This document shows positions 38,082 through 49,438 of a stretch of DNA of 64,000 bases, in pieces. The DNA comes from Henckelia pumila (taxonomy: Eukaryota; Streptophyta; Magnoliopsida; Lamiales; Gesneriaceae). The number at the start of each line of letters is the position of its first letter. Position 1 is the stretch's first letter. The notes under the pieces are model-generated. The model was not told the DNA's origin, searched no databases, and saw only the letters and a program-made list of their open reading frames with translations. Location: assembly GCF_033568475.1 (NCBI RefSeq), contig NC_133121.1:130852375-130916374 (forward strand), in the 5' to 3' direction. The position numbers were made by a program, and so were the translations under genes.

Positions 38082-38097
38082 CCCACAAACGGCGCCA
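38082..38097 (-). promoter_or_regulatory. Primer-binding site resembling tRNA-Asp
   Basis: On the minus strand TGGCGCCGTTTGTGGG lies 1 bp inside the 5' LTR. Its first ten bases match the complement of the plant tRNA-Asp 3' end (TGGCGCCGTTGCCGGGG). Confidence 0.7.
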
Positions 38098-38098
38098 C

Positions 38099-38822
38099 TG
38101 TTATGAGATTCAAACAGATTCAACACCAAAACCCTTAGTTCCAGATGATCACACAAATTCAAGAACAAACACAATTCAATCCGAACACTTTGCTTAAACT
38201 CTCTGTGAATCAGTTATTGTAACCAACTCACAAATGAAACCAAAAAACCAAGATACGATTGAATCTATTCAAGAACACTCACGACACCTTCAATTCTCAA
38301 GAACTAAAAATCAAATGAGAACAATGCACAAGATATACGGGTTCAGCTATTTACATAGCCTACATCCACGGGGAGAATAATCACTTCTTATTCCAAAGGA
38401 TCTCGATCAAAGTTTACAGAAAATCAATCTCACCAACAATTGATCACAAAACGATAAGAAAAATTTACAAAGCTTTTAATAATTCCTCGCTGCCCTTCTT
38501 CCCTTTGTGACTGCCTTTCTCTGATGTGGATTCCCAATCTCATGTTCTTCCCTTTGTCGATTCTCTTCATTGTTTTTCATTCTTAAGAGTCAAAATCAGT
38601 TGTCTCACTTATCTCGCATCTCAGCTCTTTTTCATGTAACTGAAGCTCAAGGTGTTCCAACGGCTTTATTTAGCTAAATGGGCTTTCTTGATTTATATTG
38701 CAACAAGCTTTTGTTTAACTTGAGTCCCTTGGCCACAGAGACACAAGTATAAACTCTGACCCATTTATTTAATCCAATCATAAGCCCATGTAGATCCACT
38801 TGATTGACACTTAATTCCAACA
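38099..38822 (-). repeat. 5' LTR of the TTACT Copia element
   Basis: 724 bp, TGTTATGAGA ... TTCCAACA. This is the undeleted copy. Confidence 0.92.
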
Positions 38823-38827
38823 TTACT

Positions 38828-39232
38828 CTTTAGGGATCTCGAATCTGAGTTCTATGTTCTATCCCAATTTTTGCAATGAAAAAAAATAATACTTAGGTAA
38901 ATTTTAATTTTTTTTTGGAATGAGTAAATTCAATTAAGATTATATTTATGTGCTATCATAATATATATATCTTTAATTTAATTAATTATATATACATTAT
39001 TTTTGGCCCCATTTGTATTTCTTGGAAAATAGTTTTCGATGATGATTAAAGTAGCCAACCGTAGATGACTTTCTTTAGTTTGGTGGGTTCACACTGAGAA
39101 TTCAAATTCTCCAGCATCCTCCTATGTTGACTTGAGAGTTAATTCGTTGTTTCATTCTTTAAACTTTGAGGCAAATGACGAAAATAAATAAATAAACTTA
39201 AACCTGTCACCCACTTTTTCAAAGGACAAGGT
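38828..39232. other. RING-gene upstream region, duplicated at 25060-25720
   Basis: Blocks such as GGGTTCACACTGAGAA and CACCCAC plus TTTTTCAAAG recur in the same order upstream of the RING-H2 pseudogene. The duplication therefore included promoter DNA. The other copy lacks the SINE found here. Confidence 0.6.
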
Positions 39233-39241
39233 AACCATTAA

Positions 39242-39446
39242 GGGGGTGTGAACTTTTGGCCATCGGTCATAATTCAGGAGTTCGATTCTCTTTGCCAACA
39301 TCTTCTTGGACTAGCCTGTCATACATGGTTTGTCTAGTGTGGTTTACCTGACTAGCGTAGTTTGCAGACTATTGCGTTAGTTCGGGGGTTTATTCAGAAC
39401 GCATCGAAAGATAGCGGCTGCGAGTTTCCATGTCACAAAAAAAGAC
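39242..39446 (+). mobile_element. tRNA-derived SINE, 9-bp target duplication AACCATTAA
   Basis: This 205-bp element is flanked by AACCATTAA at 39233-39241 and 39447-39455. It carries a Pol III B-box-like GAGTTCGATTCTC near 39281 and ends ATAGCGGCTGCGAGTTTCCA plus an A-rich tail. It aligns with the minus-strand copy at 40567-40771, but its tRNA-like head lacks about 17 bp, including the probable A box. Confidence 0.8.
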
Positions 39447-39486
39447 AACCATTAAATTACATAGTTAACATACTACTACTATAAAT

Positions 39487-39538
39487 AAGAGATTTATCCG
39501 ATATGTATATCGAAAGATAATTTATCACGTCATAAAAA
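39487..39538 (+). repeat. SINE 3'-end fragment
   Basis: TTTATCC ... TATCGAAAGATA ... CACGTCATAAAAAAA repeats the tail region of the SINE just upstream, in the same orientation. Confidence 0.5.
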
Positions 39539-39740
39539 AAATCCATTAAATTGCATCTCAAAACGAAATTCTCTTTATAATTATCTTCTTATTATTTATT
39601 CTCGTTTACTTTTATGTACGTGGCAAAATAATATTTCATCGACATATTATATCATGTGTCATTGACTCGAGTTTAACTAACATACCAGTACTCTTTGTGG
39701 GATATATGAATCAAATTTTGGAAGCCAAAATTCAAGAAAT

Positions 39741-40178
39741 ATGGCGTATTCACTTCCCAAACTCACCAACGTTTTATCCCTTTTAAAGAAACTATACAGC
39801 CAAGACCACAGCTGCCCCTGCCCGGCCGCCGCCGCTGCGGTCTCCGTCTTCGACCAGAATTCTCCGGCCTATTGTTCCATATGCCTCAATGATATCTGCC
39901 GAGGCGATACTCACCGGAAACTGCCGCAGTGCATGCACTCCTTTCATTCGCGTTGCATCGATGCATGGTTCGAGTCTCATTCGACGTGCCCTTTATGCAG
40001 AATCGAAGTCCCTCCTATCAATTCTTCCATCGGTGAAGCTCATAAAAAAGATTTGCTGGGTGATTTTGTATCGAATTTCGCTTCGTTGTTTGAGGGTTTT
40101 CTTGAGAAATTCGTGGATCCTGGTCCCAACGCAGCCATGTCATTACTCATGTATGGAGAAATACGCTCCGGAGTTTAG
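39741..40178 (+). CDS. Small RING-H2 finger protein (putative E3 ubiquitin ligase)
   Basis: This is a single-exon, 145-residue protein. The RING-H2 ligands are C45, C48, C64, H66, H69, C72, C83 and C86, giving C-x2-C-x15-C-x-H-x2-H-x2-C-x10-C-x2-C with the usual W75 and P84. This module binds two zinc ions and recruits an E2 ubiquitin-conjugating enzyme. There is an Ala-rich linker (27-33) before it and a hydrophobic helical tail (DLLGDFVSNFASLFEGFLEK) after it. No transmembrane segment or GLD motif is present, so it is not a canonical ATL. The substrate is unknown. The start has a good context (AAATATGGCG). A broken paralogue lies at 31120-31470. Function as an active ligase is inferred from the family. 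Confidence 0.88.
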   Translation: MAYSLPKLTNVLSLLKKLYSQDHSCPCPAAAAAVSVFDQNSPAYCSICLNDICRGDTHRKLPQCMHSFHSRCIDAWFESHSTCPLCRIEVPPINSSIGEAHKKDLLGDFVSNFASLFEGFLEKFVDPGPNAAMSLLMYGEIRSGV

Positions 40179-40301
40179 TGGCTATATAATATATAGATTC
40201 TAGTAGTTTCCATGTTCTTTATCCTAGACTTGTTTCTTGTATATAATAATTATATATATACATAATCTTCCTCATATTTTTAATTTCCCTTAGATAATTT
40301 T

Positions 40302-40955
40302 TGTTGTGATAATTCGATTCCAATCGTATTCAAGAATCTCTCAAATCTTCGAGACAAATCACACAACCATATATTGAAACAATAGCACAATCATCAAGAA
40401 TAAGAACACAGTTTGTTTATAGTGGTTCGGCAATAAGTTGCGTACCACTCCCGGAACTCAGAACAATTTTATTGAATCACGCAAGGAAGAATTACAGAGT
40501 GTTTTTTTTTTTTTTTAAAGAAGAAGATACTGCAGCGTCTCATAGACCGTATTTCCCTCTACTTATATTTTTTTTTACATGGAAACTCGCGACCGTTATT
40601 TTTCGATGTCATCTGAGTAAATCCCAAACTAACGCAATAGCCTGCAATCTACGCTAGTCAAGTAAATCATACTAGGCAAGTCTGATAGGCTAGTCCAAAA
40701 AAGTGTTGACAAGGAAAATCGAACTCCTGACCTATGACCAAAAGTTCATCTAATCTACCAACTTGAACATCCCCTCTACTTATTTATTCATATTCACAGA
40801 TGCAAAGATATAACAAAACTAAGCGGACCCATCTCTCTAATATATTTGGGGCGCTTCTTGATCCAATTAATAAGAGTCCAATAGCCACTTGGACTCTTCT
40901 TTTAGCGTCCTCTTGTTTGTAGCTCCCGCATATATCAAGTGTTCTAGACTCAACA
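40302..40955. mobile_element. Solo LTR, target duplication ATTTT, with a nested SINE
   Basis: Starts TGTTGTGAT and ends CTCAACA, with inverted TGTTG/CAACA termini. It is flanked by ATTTT at 40297-40301 and 40956-40960. Internal GTTTATAGTGGTTCGG sequence is typical of Copia LTRs. With the SINE and one target copy removed it is about 437 bp. No internal retrotransposon DNA is present, so it is probably a recombination product. The duplication is short and AT-rich, so some doubt remains. Confidence 0.65.
40567..40771 (-). mobile_element. tRNA-derived SINE, 12-bp target duplication CCCTCTACTTAT
   Basis: This 205-bp minus-strand element lies between exact CCCTCTACTTAT copies at 40555-40566 and 40772-40783. 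On its sense strand it starts with GATGTTCAAGTTGGTAGATT (A-box-like), has a B-box-like GGAGTTCGATTTTCC, and ends in GAGTTTCCATGT plus poly(A). The long duplication and A tail indicate LINE-driven retroposition. It is inserted in a solo LTR. Confidence 0.88.
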
Positions 40956-40960
40956 ATTTT

Positions 40961-41341
40961 CAAACTCGTGATCTGGATTTTGATGGATCCCATTTAATTA
41001 ATTTGTAATAGATTCAAATCCAGGGAGAAAATTCGCGGATATATTCGCCCGAATGTCTCTTTCTCCGGACAAGAAAATTGGAAATTTTGTTTGTTAAGTG
41101 TGTTCTCGTTGATTTAGATTTGATCCATATGAAAAAAGTTGTTTTTTCATACTGCAAATCCTGTGAGCGATAACTGATGCACCATAAATTAAATTGATCA
41201 TTTGTCATTCATTACATGATGAATAGAAATGTATCAACACAAACATAACATAAAAAATATATAGTAGATAAAATCGAAGTCCTGGAATCATGTACTAGAG
41301 TAAGCGTAGGTTGAGGCCAGATCGATGCAGCAGACATATCT
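40961..41341. other. 3' flank of the CER1-like gene
   Basis: This should contain the 3' untranslated region of the minus-strand CER1-like gene, running leftward from 41341. No other feature is supported. Confidence 0.45.
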
Positions 41342-44300
41342 TCAGTTACTTGCAAATGGTTGAAGGCAAAATCCATGTTTAAGTGCATCCTCCCAAATTT
41401 TGTTGACGTCGAATATGGTCTCCCCGCATTCGTGCACATTGTAACCTTCCAAGGCATGCAATATTCCGGCCACACGCCAAGCACTCATAACTCTTCTTGG
41501 TAACCAGTTCTGGGGAAAGCAATTGAGTACCAATCAATAATAATTTTTCGAAAGAATTGCTAAACAAAACGCGACGTTTTAGCTCGTTTTTATTTTGTTT
41601 TGTTTTATCAGATAAATGGCCTAGATGATCTTAGCTATTGAGAGCAAACAGTCAACATGTATACTGTTTTTAAAATGTAATTCTTGAGTTTAAACTCATG
41701 CATGTTCAATAAGTGAGGTAGATTTCGATAAAAAAAAATGTTCTGACCTCGCAGGAGTGCAGATTTTCAAGTGCAGGAGGAGCCACCATTGCTGGAGTGT
41801 GACAGTAGAAGGCGTCTTTGCGCGCTTTCTTCGGAGGAAATTGGGAGTATGGAATGAACAATGTGCCCTTTGGTGCCTTGAGTTGTTCTTCTCTGGATAA
41901 TCCATCTCCAACTATCCAAACCTACAATGATCACCAAAACAATCATTCTAAAAAGTTGCTTTCTTGAACAAAACTCTACCAAAGAAATTTACTGTTATCT
42001 TAAAAATTTTACCCGCTCAGAGTAATTTTTTGAGAGTGCTATTTCACTCTGAGATCTGAAACACAATTTAAGTCTTTCGAATTCATAGAACGCAGATACC
42101 TGAGATATATACAGCATGAGTTGTTCAAAGAAAATTCTATGAAATTGCAAGAAAATAGACACAAAAAAAAAGACACAATTTAGAAGTGGTAAAGAATTCA
42201 AGATTTGAAAGACCTGAATTCCCTTTTGGCACAAAGCAGAGACAATTGCATATGCAATTTTTGAGAGGCTGCCTCTGAATAAAACCTCAGTGGTCCCTTT
42301 AGGAATGCTGTTGATAACTATAGCAACAGCCAAGCTACTTCCATCTACTACCTTGATATTCAGCTCTGGATTCTTTTTTATGTATAAAGCGCCGCTTCTG
42401 TTCAGTTCCCAACTCTAAAAAAAAACGAAGGCGCGAAAAATAACGAAATCCAAACAACATTTATGGTATAAAGACTTTAGGATCCATGTAACAAACAAAA
42501 ATCAAGTATTGCAATATGCTTGCCTGGTTCAGCAGGCCTAGGCTTAAAATCTTGGCGCCTCTAGCTTCTGCTTCAAGTATGGCTTCCTCGACTATATTGT
42601 TGATAACTTGTCCTTGCCATTTGATGGAGTACTAAGAAAATCAAGAAAATGTAAATGAAAACATATCCTAATTAAATCCAAGAAACCTTATCGCTTTTCG
42701 ACTTTTCTACCTGTATGCTGTATCTTGGAATGGCCCACATCTGCAGCTTGAGTTTCTCGAAGTAATTTCTCTCGACAACAAACGTACGCCCGTGTATGAA
42801 GTTGAGCATCATCGTCCACGTTGTTAAAGGTCTTACAAACCATATGTACCATTTGGAAGTTTGAGGCCTTGAAGCAACGGAGGCTAATCCAATTTGGAGA
42901 TGAAATATGGACTCTGGTGTGGTTAGATGTGTTAAATGCACCACGCTCGGGTCGTCTTCCTGCCTCTTGAGCGACGCCTCATATACATCATCGCTGGATT
43001 TATCCATGGTGCCATGTATGTAGTCGTAGAATGGCATGAACAACGAATAGTTTGTACGAAAACGCGTGTGATGCAAAGAGTGAAACCTGTTTATATAGTA
43101 CATGGATGAATCACCAAAAATGTCTCACTAATCTTGCATATATTAAATAACTAAAGTTCACATTGATCTGGCTAAAGGGCTCAAACCATGCTACCCTTGG
43201 AATGAAACGAATTATTCATTCATTCAAAAACATGGCATGATTTGAGTCCTTTAGTTTCATCAAAGCCTCTTCCAAACAACATGTGCTCATATTTAATTCC
43301 GCGGTACTTACGAAGGGGTATACATCATGTATTTGAGAGGAGGGAAAATGGAAAAGATCCATTTCGGAATGAATTCAAAGTTACAATGCCCCATATTGTT
43401 CATGAGATCAATATAGGTAATATATCCCACAAGAGATGCTAAGGATGCCGTCTCGGTGAGCACTGTTCCCAAAATGGGAATCGCAAAGAGAGAAAAATAC
43501 GATAAATGCTCCGCAAAAGGATGTGTGACAGCTGCAACATTAATAACCAATTATCAGTACACAAACTGATACAAGTGTTGCATATTTTAGTTCCTTCAAA
43601 TTTAGATATATGTTCATACAAGTAATGGGTTCGGTCGCAACGGAGGAGTGGTGGTGGGAGTGGTATCTGGAGTAGAGGTAATGGTGGTGCAAAGCTCTAT
43701 GCAACCAATAGTAAATGTATTCCACGGGGCCAATGTGAAGAAGAATCGTGATAATTATGCCATCAGTTCTCCAAAAAGGCAAGAAAGAACCATTTGGAAG
43801 TATAGAGTTGCCAATGTAAATCAAAATTCCATTTAGCAGAATTTGATCATCCCTGCATATTCAACCAGGAAAAATTTTGACATTTTATCAGGTGTCCACC
43901 ATTAGTGATGAATATTTTTTCTATACATCATACATGTAAGTATATGTGTGTGTGTGTTTCTCGTTAGCAATCAATTTTTTGGGTTAATGAGATCCTACTC
44001 TTATCAGTGTAGTATCCAAATATTTGTATTATCATTTTTAGTTTTGGTTAGGTGATAATGAAGGCTTAATTAATTAATTTATATTAACAAGTGGCATCCA
44101 AACACACATGTGACATGACACCCATTAATGTCATTTCAAATCAAAATGTCAAAATTTGGATGAAATACATGCATAAATTATGGCACATTAAAAACGTTTC
44201 CTATACATGATACACGGGAGTAAATTAATTTCGTGCACAAACACAAAACTAATTAATGTTGAAATTAATACAATAGAATTTTTCAAACACAAATCCACAT

Positions 44301-44790
44301 TAATTACATACATAAGAAATTGATTATAACAACAAAAAGAGATGGGTGTGAGGAATTAATATATATACCAGTTAGTTTCCCTATCCACCTGCTCGAACTC
44401 GATGCTCCGGTCCAGTATGCGAGTGTTGCCTTTGGCAGTTCTATGGCGAGAAAATGAGATCCACAGTTGATTGTGAAAGGCCCTCCACACCAGAAATGGG
44501 ATCACCATTAAGTTGGTGTAGTCCCATTCATCTTTCCCTTTTGTTGCTACTGAGTATAAGCTTTGCATCCCCCATGGAGCCAATATCATGTACTTTAAAA
44601 CAACCAATTACAAATGTACGTACGTATAAAAATACAAACATTAATTAGTACTTTCTTTTTCTTGAATGATTGATATATATAACTATTTACATGTTTAAGA
44701 GAAAGAGAAGAAGTTAATTTGAGCTAGTACCTTGAAACTTCCGAGGTGCTTCCATGGCCAGTCAGTGAGAAACCCTGGTGTTGTAGCCAT
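41342..44790 (-). CDS. CER1: CER1-like very-long-chain aldehyde decarbonylase (alkane synthesis)
   Basis: CER1, with CER3, converts very-long-chain acyl-CoA to alkanes of cuticular wax at the endoplasmic reticulum. Ten exons on the minus strand: 44790-44731, 44592-44369, 43852-43620, 43531-43312, 43086-42711, 42631-42524, 42414-42214, 42099-42013, 41921-41748, 41509-41342. They sum to 1,851 nt (616 residues plus stop) and all codon phases agree. The N-terminal fatty-acid-hydroxylase domain has the di-iron histidines H146-x3-H150 (HRALH), H159-SHHH and H248-SLHH, between hydrophobic membrane segments. The C-terminal half has the WAX2-type motifs VWIVGDGL, GTLFIPYSQFPP and NWLPRRVMSAWRVAGI. The intron at 42523-42415 uses a GC donor (CAG|GCAAGC); all others are GT-AG. 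Length and residues are normal, so it looks functional. Confidence 0.95.
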
Positions 44791-44854
44791 TTTTTTTTAT
44801 CTTGCTGCCAAAGCTCACTCTTTTTCCTCTCACAAAAATGAACCCTTTTCACGT

Positions 44855-44862
44855 CATATATA
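44855..44862 (-). promoter_or_regulatory. Candidate TATA box of the CER1-like gene
   Basis: On the minus strand TATATATG lies about 65 bp upstream of the ATG, giving a short leader. The adjacent sequence CTATAGACTATATATGACG offers overlapping alternatives. Confidence 0.4.
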
Positions 44863-44991
44863 GTCTATAGAGAGAGGGGTACGTATAAGGAAAAAGGAAA
44901 TATGAGGGGAATTGAAAAAAAAGAAAAAAGAAAAAGAGAATCATTAATGAATATGTTTCTTTCCAAGGAAATTGATGAATAGTTAGTTAAT

Positions 44992-45135
44992 GTCGATGCT
45001 GGTAACTACCCACGTGCCAGATCCAACGGCCCGTTTTTTTTTATACAAGCGAGATGTTCATGTAAACATCTCGCGTGCATTAAATATGGGTCGTTGGATG
45101 TCCCATTAGGGGCTACCTAATAGGGTAGCATCGAC
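44992..45135. mobile_element. Inverted-repeat MITE with central hairpin, upstream of CER1
   Basis: The ends are GTCGATGCT and AGCATCGAC. Subterminal blocks ATCCAACGGCCC and GGGTCGTTGGAT also pair. In the centre 45049-45074 is a perfect 10-bp hairpin (GCGAGATGTT / AACATCTCGC). About 144 bp, no coding capacity. No target duplication was identified. It lies about 200 bp upstream of the CER1-like start codon. Confidence 0.6.
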
Positions 45136-45139
45136 CCCT

Positions 45140-47002
45140 GATGGAGTAGCATGGACACAGTAGTTGGGCAAAGGCCGCAATTGGATAAGTAGTTGGGGTA
45201 ACTTCTAAATACGTTCTGCCACTCGCTTTATGCCTATTTTTACCTCAAACAATTACTGCCTTGCATGTGAAATAATTAAATTGGGTTCTGATTTCAAAGC
45301 ATGATTGGAATTGTTTCTTGTTCTAGAACGACAGGATTAGCTTGCATGCCTGCTGTTTTTTTATTAATATTAATGTGTTTCAAGGAGAGGATATGAAGGA
45401 TATATATTTTGCTCTAACCACCTACCAAATTTATAAATTGAGTGTGCTGGTTGATTTGTAGCTGCTTTAATTTCTGATCGTTTGTATTATGTAAGAAGTA
45501 ATTTTTCTTCATCGAGAAAATCAAGTGATTTTCTTGTTTGAATATTAATAATATATATGACAAAAGTCAAAAAACAATATTGTTGGGACATATATTGGAA
45601 AGACAATGAGGGCCCTTTATTAAAATTTCTTAAAAGTCATTCCTTAGTTTTTTACTCTTTCAATCCCTCGTCTCTCTCTTTAATTTTTGAATCGACTGAC
45701 CAAATACTACAAATGATTGATGATTAACATATTTATATATTTATGTTTTTCTTTCAAATTTAATTACTTATGTATTACTAAAATAATAATAATTAGTATA
45801 TATTCTCTATATATAAATACAAATATTTTACTCATACAACGCGTGTGTATTGATTGCTGACGTAGATTATACCTCGATGCATGTCTTTTGTTGAGTGTCG
45901 TCAGAGTTGATGAAGTATATATAAATGAGTGTTTGACAATATCCAGCGGTTGGATTTCTCCCTACAAATGTTTTATCAAACGATCTTGTCACACAAAGTT
46001 TGTACTTACTTGATTAACATAATTTACATGCTACTGCATTACTAGCCCCAAAAACTTTGGGGCCGGACCTGACATGATGATGAGATAAACGAGGCGGTGG
46101 CCTCGGAGTCTCAGACCCACTTCTGAAAAGGGCAAAATATGTATCATATATAGTTAATTATATATGTGATAAACATGATTAGATATTGTTAGATTTTGGA
46201 GAACAAGATAGGTTTGCATATGCATAAAGAAGTTCTCTAAACTGAAGCTAAATCTATGATAAACTATGTCGCAAGAAAGGTTTTTAATAGATTAGTTATG
46301 CTATCAATTGGGGAAAAAAAACAATTGAACATCTTGATTATGTAAACTTAGTTAATAATTTTTTTATTTTTATTTTTTTAACTTAGTTAATAATTTTGCT
46401 AACAGAATAAGATGTTTGAGTACGTGATTGCCTTCTGATTTATAGTTTGAAACTCAGTTTAATTTTACAAAGTGAATCAGACTATTTTTTGAGAGACTAA
46501 AAAAAGTTCATCTCAGGTTTTAAAATTTTCAGTTACGGTATTTTCGAAAGTCACAATATTGTACGTACCTAACATATTTTTTTAGCTCTCCTATATGTAG
46601 CTAGCGTTTCTCCTTATTTGTGAAACATATCGTGATTCAATCATGTCCATTGTTTCTTGCACTTCATAACATTCATTTTCTTTCATATAAAAATAATATA
46701 TCATCGTCTTCAGAAAAGAAATAATTTTAGAAGTCGTAGTATTTTTAATATATATTTTTTCCTAAAGAAATGGATAACCGGTGGTCAAATCCCATCCCAT
46801 CACCTTCATTATATTTAAGGCTAACTGCGTTTACTTGACTTGATAAAAGTAAGATTAGGTTATTAATCCAATATCATTCTATGTTTACTTGAAAGTTGGA
46901 AAAAGTGAATTTTTCTCAAATCTCAAAGCCCGTCATTTCACCTCTGTTTACCTTTATTTGACTTGATATCTTATCCCTTGATCTAGGTATAACTACTTAT
47001 TC
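45140..47002. other. Intergenic DNA with a decayed SINE
   Basis: About 45926-46050 resembles the SINE family (GTTGGATTTCTCC, then CTTACTTGATTAACATAATT and GCTACTGCATTA aligning with its body). The rest is AT-rich and shows no gene or definable repeat. Confidence 0.45.
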
Positions 47003-47344
47003 TCAATGGCGGAGCCAGGATTTCAGCTCCGTCTTTGCGAAAAACTAAAAAACTATAGAAACTAAAACGTCAAAATTAACCACAAAGAATTAAATATTAA
47101 TTATCAATGTATATGCAAACTCCATCATTTTTTTGTTTTTTTAGTTTTGTTTTTGGACTGATTTTGAAAAGTAAAATGTGGGCTATTTGATTTTTTTAAT
47201 TGGATCACCCGGGCTAATATAACATTAACTCAAAAATACTACTTAATTTGTTTTAAAAAAGAATTAAACTACATAAAAAAATTAAAAAAATTGGGCCACT
47301 CGGGCTGAAGCCCGGGTGGCTAAACACCTGCCTCCGCCCGTGCT
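47003..47344. mobile_element. Probable DNA-transposon remnant with GGCGGAGCCAGG-type ends
   Basis: The left end ATGGCGGAGCCAGGATTT and the right end AAACACCTGCCTCCGCCC form an imperfect inverted repeat about 340 bp apart. The interior has GGGCCACTCGGGCTGAAGCC palindromic sequence. No target duplication was settled. Confidence 0.45.
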
Positions 47345-47889
47345 CATCCTTCTCATTGTTTTTGAAAATAAATCCACAAATAACCTAACTATCATCTCCC
47401 GTGATTTCTTTTCGTTTATCTTCTCTTTCGTTTCCCTCCCAAGTTCCAATTCCTTCTTTTCCCTCCCAATTTCTCTTATTTTATGGGCGCACCATGTCCA
47501 TTTACCGTCAATGATAAAATTAATAAATCGTAGTAATTAAATATATTATTGTTAATCCATTATTATTCTATATATATCCAATAAAATCATTTTAATAATT
47601 ATATTATATTTATCCACATATATATAATCCTATCCCACCACCGTGTTGTTGTTATCTCTCACAAAAGAAGGGGTCCGTTTTCTGATTTCGAAATGAATTC
47701 GGGTTTGAAATTAAGCAGAAGAAATATTGGAGGGTCAATTTTAGGGACAAAAGCTTTTGAATGATTTTGGTGGTTGATTCTAAATGCAATAATCCGACAC
47801 TAACATGTGATTTGTTATAAAGTATCATTTGGTTCATGGATTGGATGATAAAATATTAATAATATAAGGATTTTAAATCAATATATTTG
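47345..47889. other. AT-rich intergenic DNA
   Basis: No gene supported. AAGTATCATTTGGTTCATGG near 47820 and its loose inverted counterpart near 48360-48380 may mark an older element around the hAT MITE. Confidence 0.35.
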
Positions 47890-47897
47890 GATTAGAC

Positions 47898-48270
47898 TAG
47901 GGTTGGGTACGGTACAGTATACCGTACCGAACTACGATACCGTATACCGTACCGTACCATACCATACCGGTATGAAGAAATTCATACCGGTACCATACCG
48001 AAAATTCGGTATACTGAATTTTCGGTATGGAGAATTTTATACTGGATACCGAACCGGAAATTAAAAAAAATTTGGTATACCGACAAATTTCGGTATACCG
48101 TAAAAATTTTTATTAAAAAAAACATTCGGTATATTCGGTATACCAAAATAAAAAATTTATATACCGATACCGATACCAAAAATACCGTACCGAAATTTTC
48201 GGTATATTCGGTAAATTTTTCGGTACGGTATGACAATATTTTTGGCATTCGGTATTTTTTCCCAGCTCTA
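47898..48270. mobile_element. hAT-type MITE with 8-bp target duplication GATTAGAC
   Basis: This 373-bp element lies between exact GATTAGAC copies at 47890-47897 and 48271-48278. The ends are TAGGGTTGGGTA and TTCCCAGCTCTA (reverse complement TAGAGCTGGGAA). The interior is a dense array of GGTATACCG-type units. It resembles the 13985-14196 element. No transposase. Confidence 0.88.
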
Positions 48271-48396
48271 GATTAGACAATGGTAAATGACACTAATCCT
48301 TGGAAGAACTTGAGTCAAGCATAGGACAAAGTAATCATGATTAATCAATTAATGTGTTATCCATCACACCAAACAATGCAACTAACTGATGGTATC

Positions 48397-49438
48397 TGTA
48401 GTGATCCTGCATGAAATCACCTACTAACTGGCAACTAATAGCATGCATTAAACTTAATACAACAAAATACTTAAGCAGAGTAAAACGGGCGAAAACATAA
48501 TTCATACATATCAGCTTATTAACATAAATTCAGGCTTAATTCTGTAGTAATACAACTATATCAAAAATCTTAAAAGTAAACATTATACAGCTATAATGAC
48601 TCCTGCTGTATAATAAACTCCTCAAGGCCAGCTCCCTAGTCCTGCATTGAACTACCAGCTCTGTCCATCCTGCGACTGCCCCATGGAATAGGGTGTCTAA
48701 GATAACAACTAGGACGTGAGCGCTAACGCCCAGTACATAAACATGAGTAAACATATGAATATAATGCATGAAACATGATGACGGATAAATGGTCATCTGA
48801 AAAGTCATGCTCAGAACCGGCGCCACATGAGTGCTGCCACCGCATGGATCATCTTCTGGGTGCAACCACACTCGTCTAGTACACCAGAGTAGTCAGACAT
48901 AAATGCTCGCGCCGTCGCGGTACTCTCAGTGACAGACTATCGAGTATAGAGCTGAGCGGCTCTATAATCAGGTATAACAAGGTATAGGCTCAACGTGTAT
49001 ATGCACATGACATATGAGTATAGAAAGCGGTAAATCATACATCATGCCATATAATAATGCCAAATAAATGCAACATATAAACATGTATACTCGCTGGCAA
49101 TCCCAGTTAATGTGTACGTACCTCTAGGCTAGTTCAAGTCTTAGTAGAATCCTAGGTTCCAAGCCTATATTCAAAAGTTCATTGTATTACTACACAAGTT
49201 CTATAAGCCTTAACTAAGCTAATAAGTACTCCCAAAACTTAAATTAAAAAATTCCCGGACCATACTTTTGCCCGTAGTAAGCCCTTTGATGTCACTGACT
49301 CTGGATGACTATAACAACTTCTTTGTTATTCCAGAATCTCACTATTATCGATAGGGCCCTCAAGTGTATAACTCACACTATATAACTAAAGAAGGAAACT
49401 CGGAAATTCGTAATTAAAATGAAATCAGACAAGCCCTA
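48397..49438 (-). repeat. 3' LTR of the older chromovirus, left part
   Basis: Starts TGTAGTGATCC. It breaks at the target site CCCTA and resumes at 59547. The full LTR is about 1,314 bp. Confidence 0.75.

Larger units (their letters stand above)
33394..38822 (-). mobile_element. Decayed Ty1/copia retrotransposon, target duplication TTACT
   Basis: This 5.4-kb element on the minus strand is bounded by LTRs and the exact duplication TTACT (33389-33393 and 38823-38827). It has a full Copia domain order but several frameshifts. The LTRs are highly similar apart from a 56-bp deletion in the left copy. Its primer site resembles tRNA-Asp rather than tRNA-Met. Confidence 0.93.

Noticed and set aside
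47316..47540. 74-codon open frame
   Set aside because: It overlaps the end of an inverted-repeat element and shows no domain.
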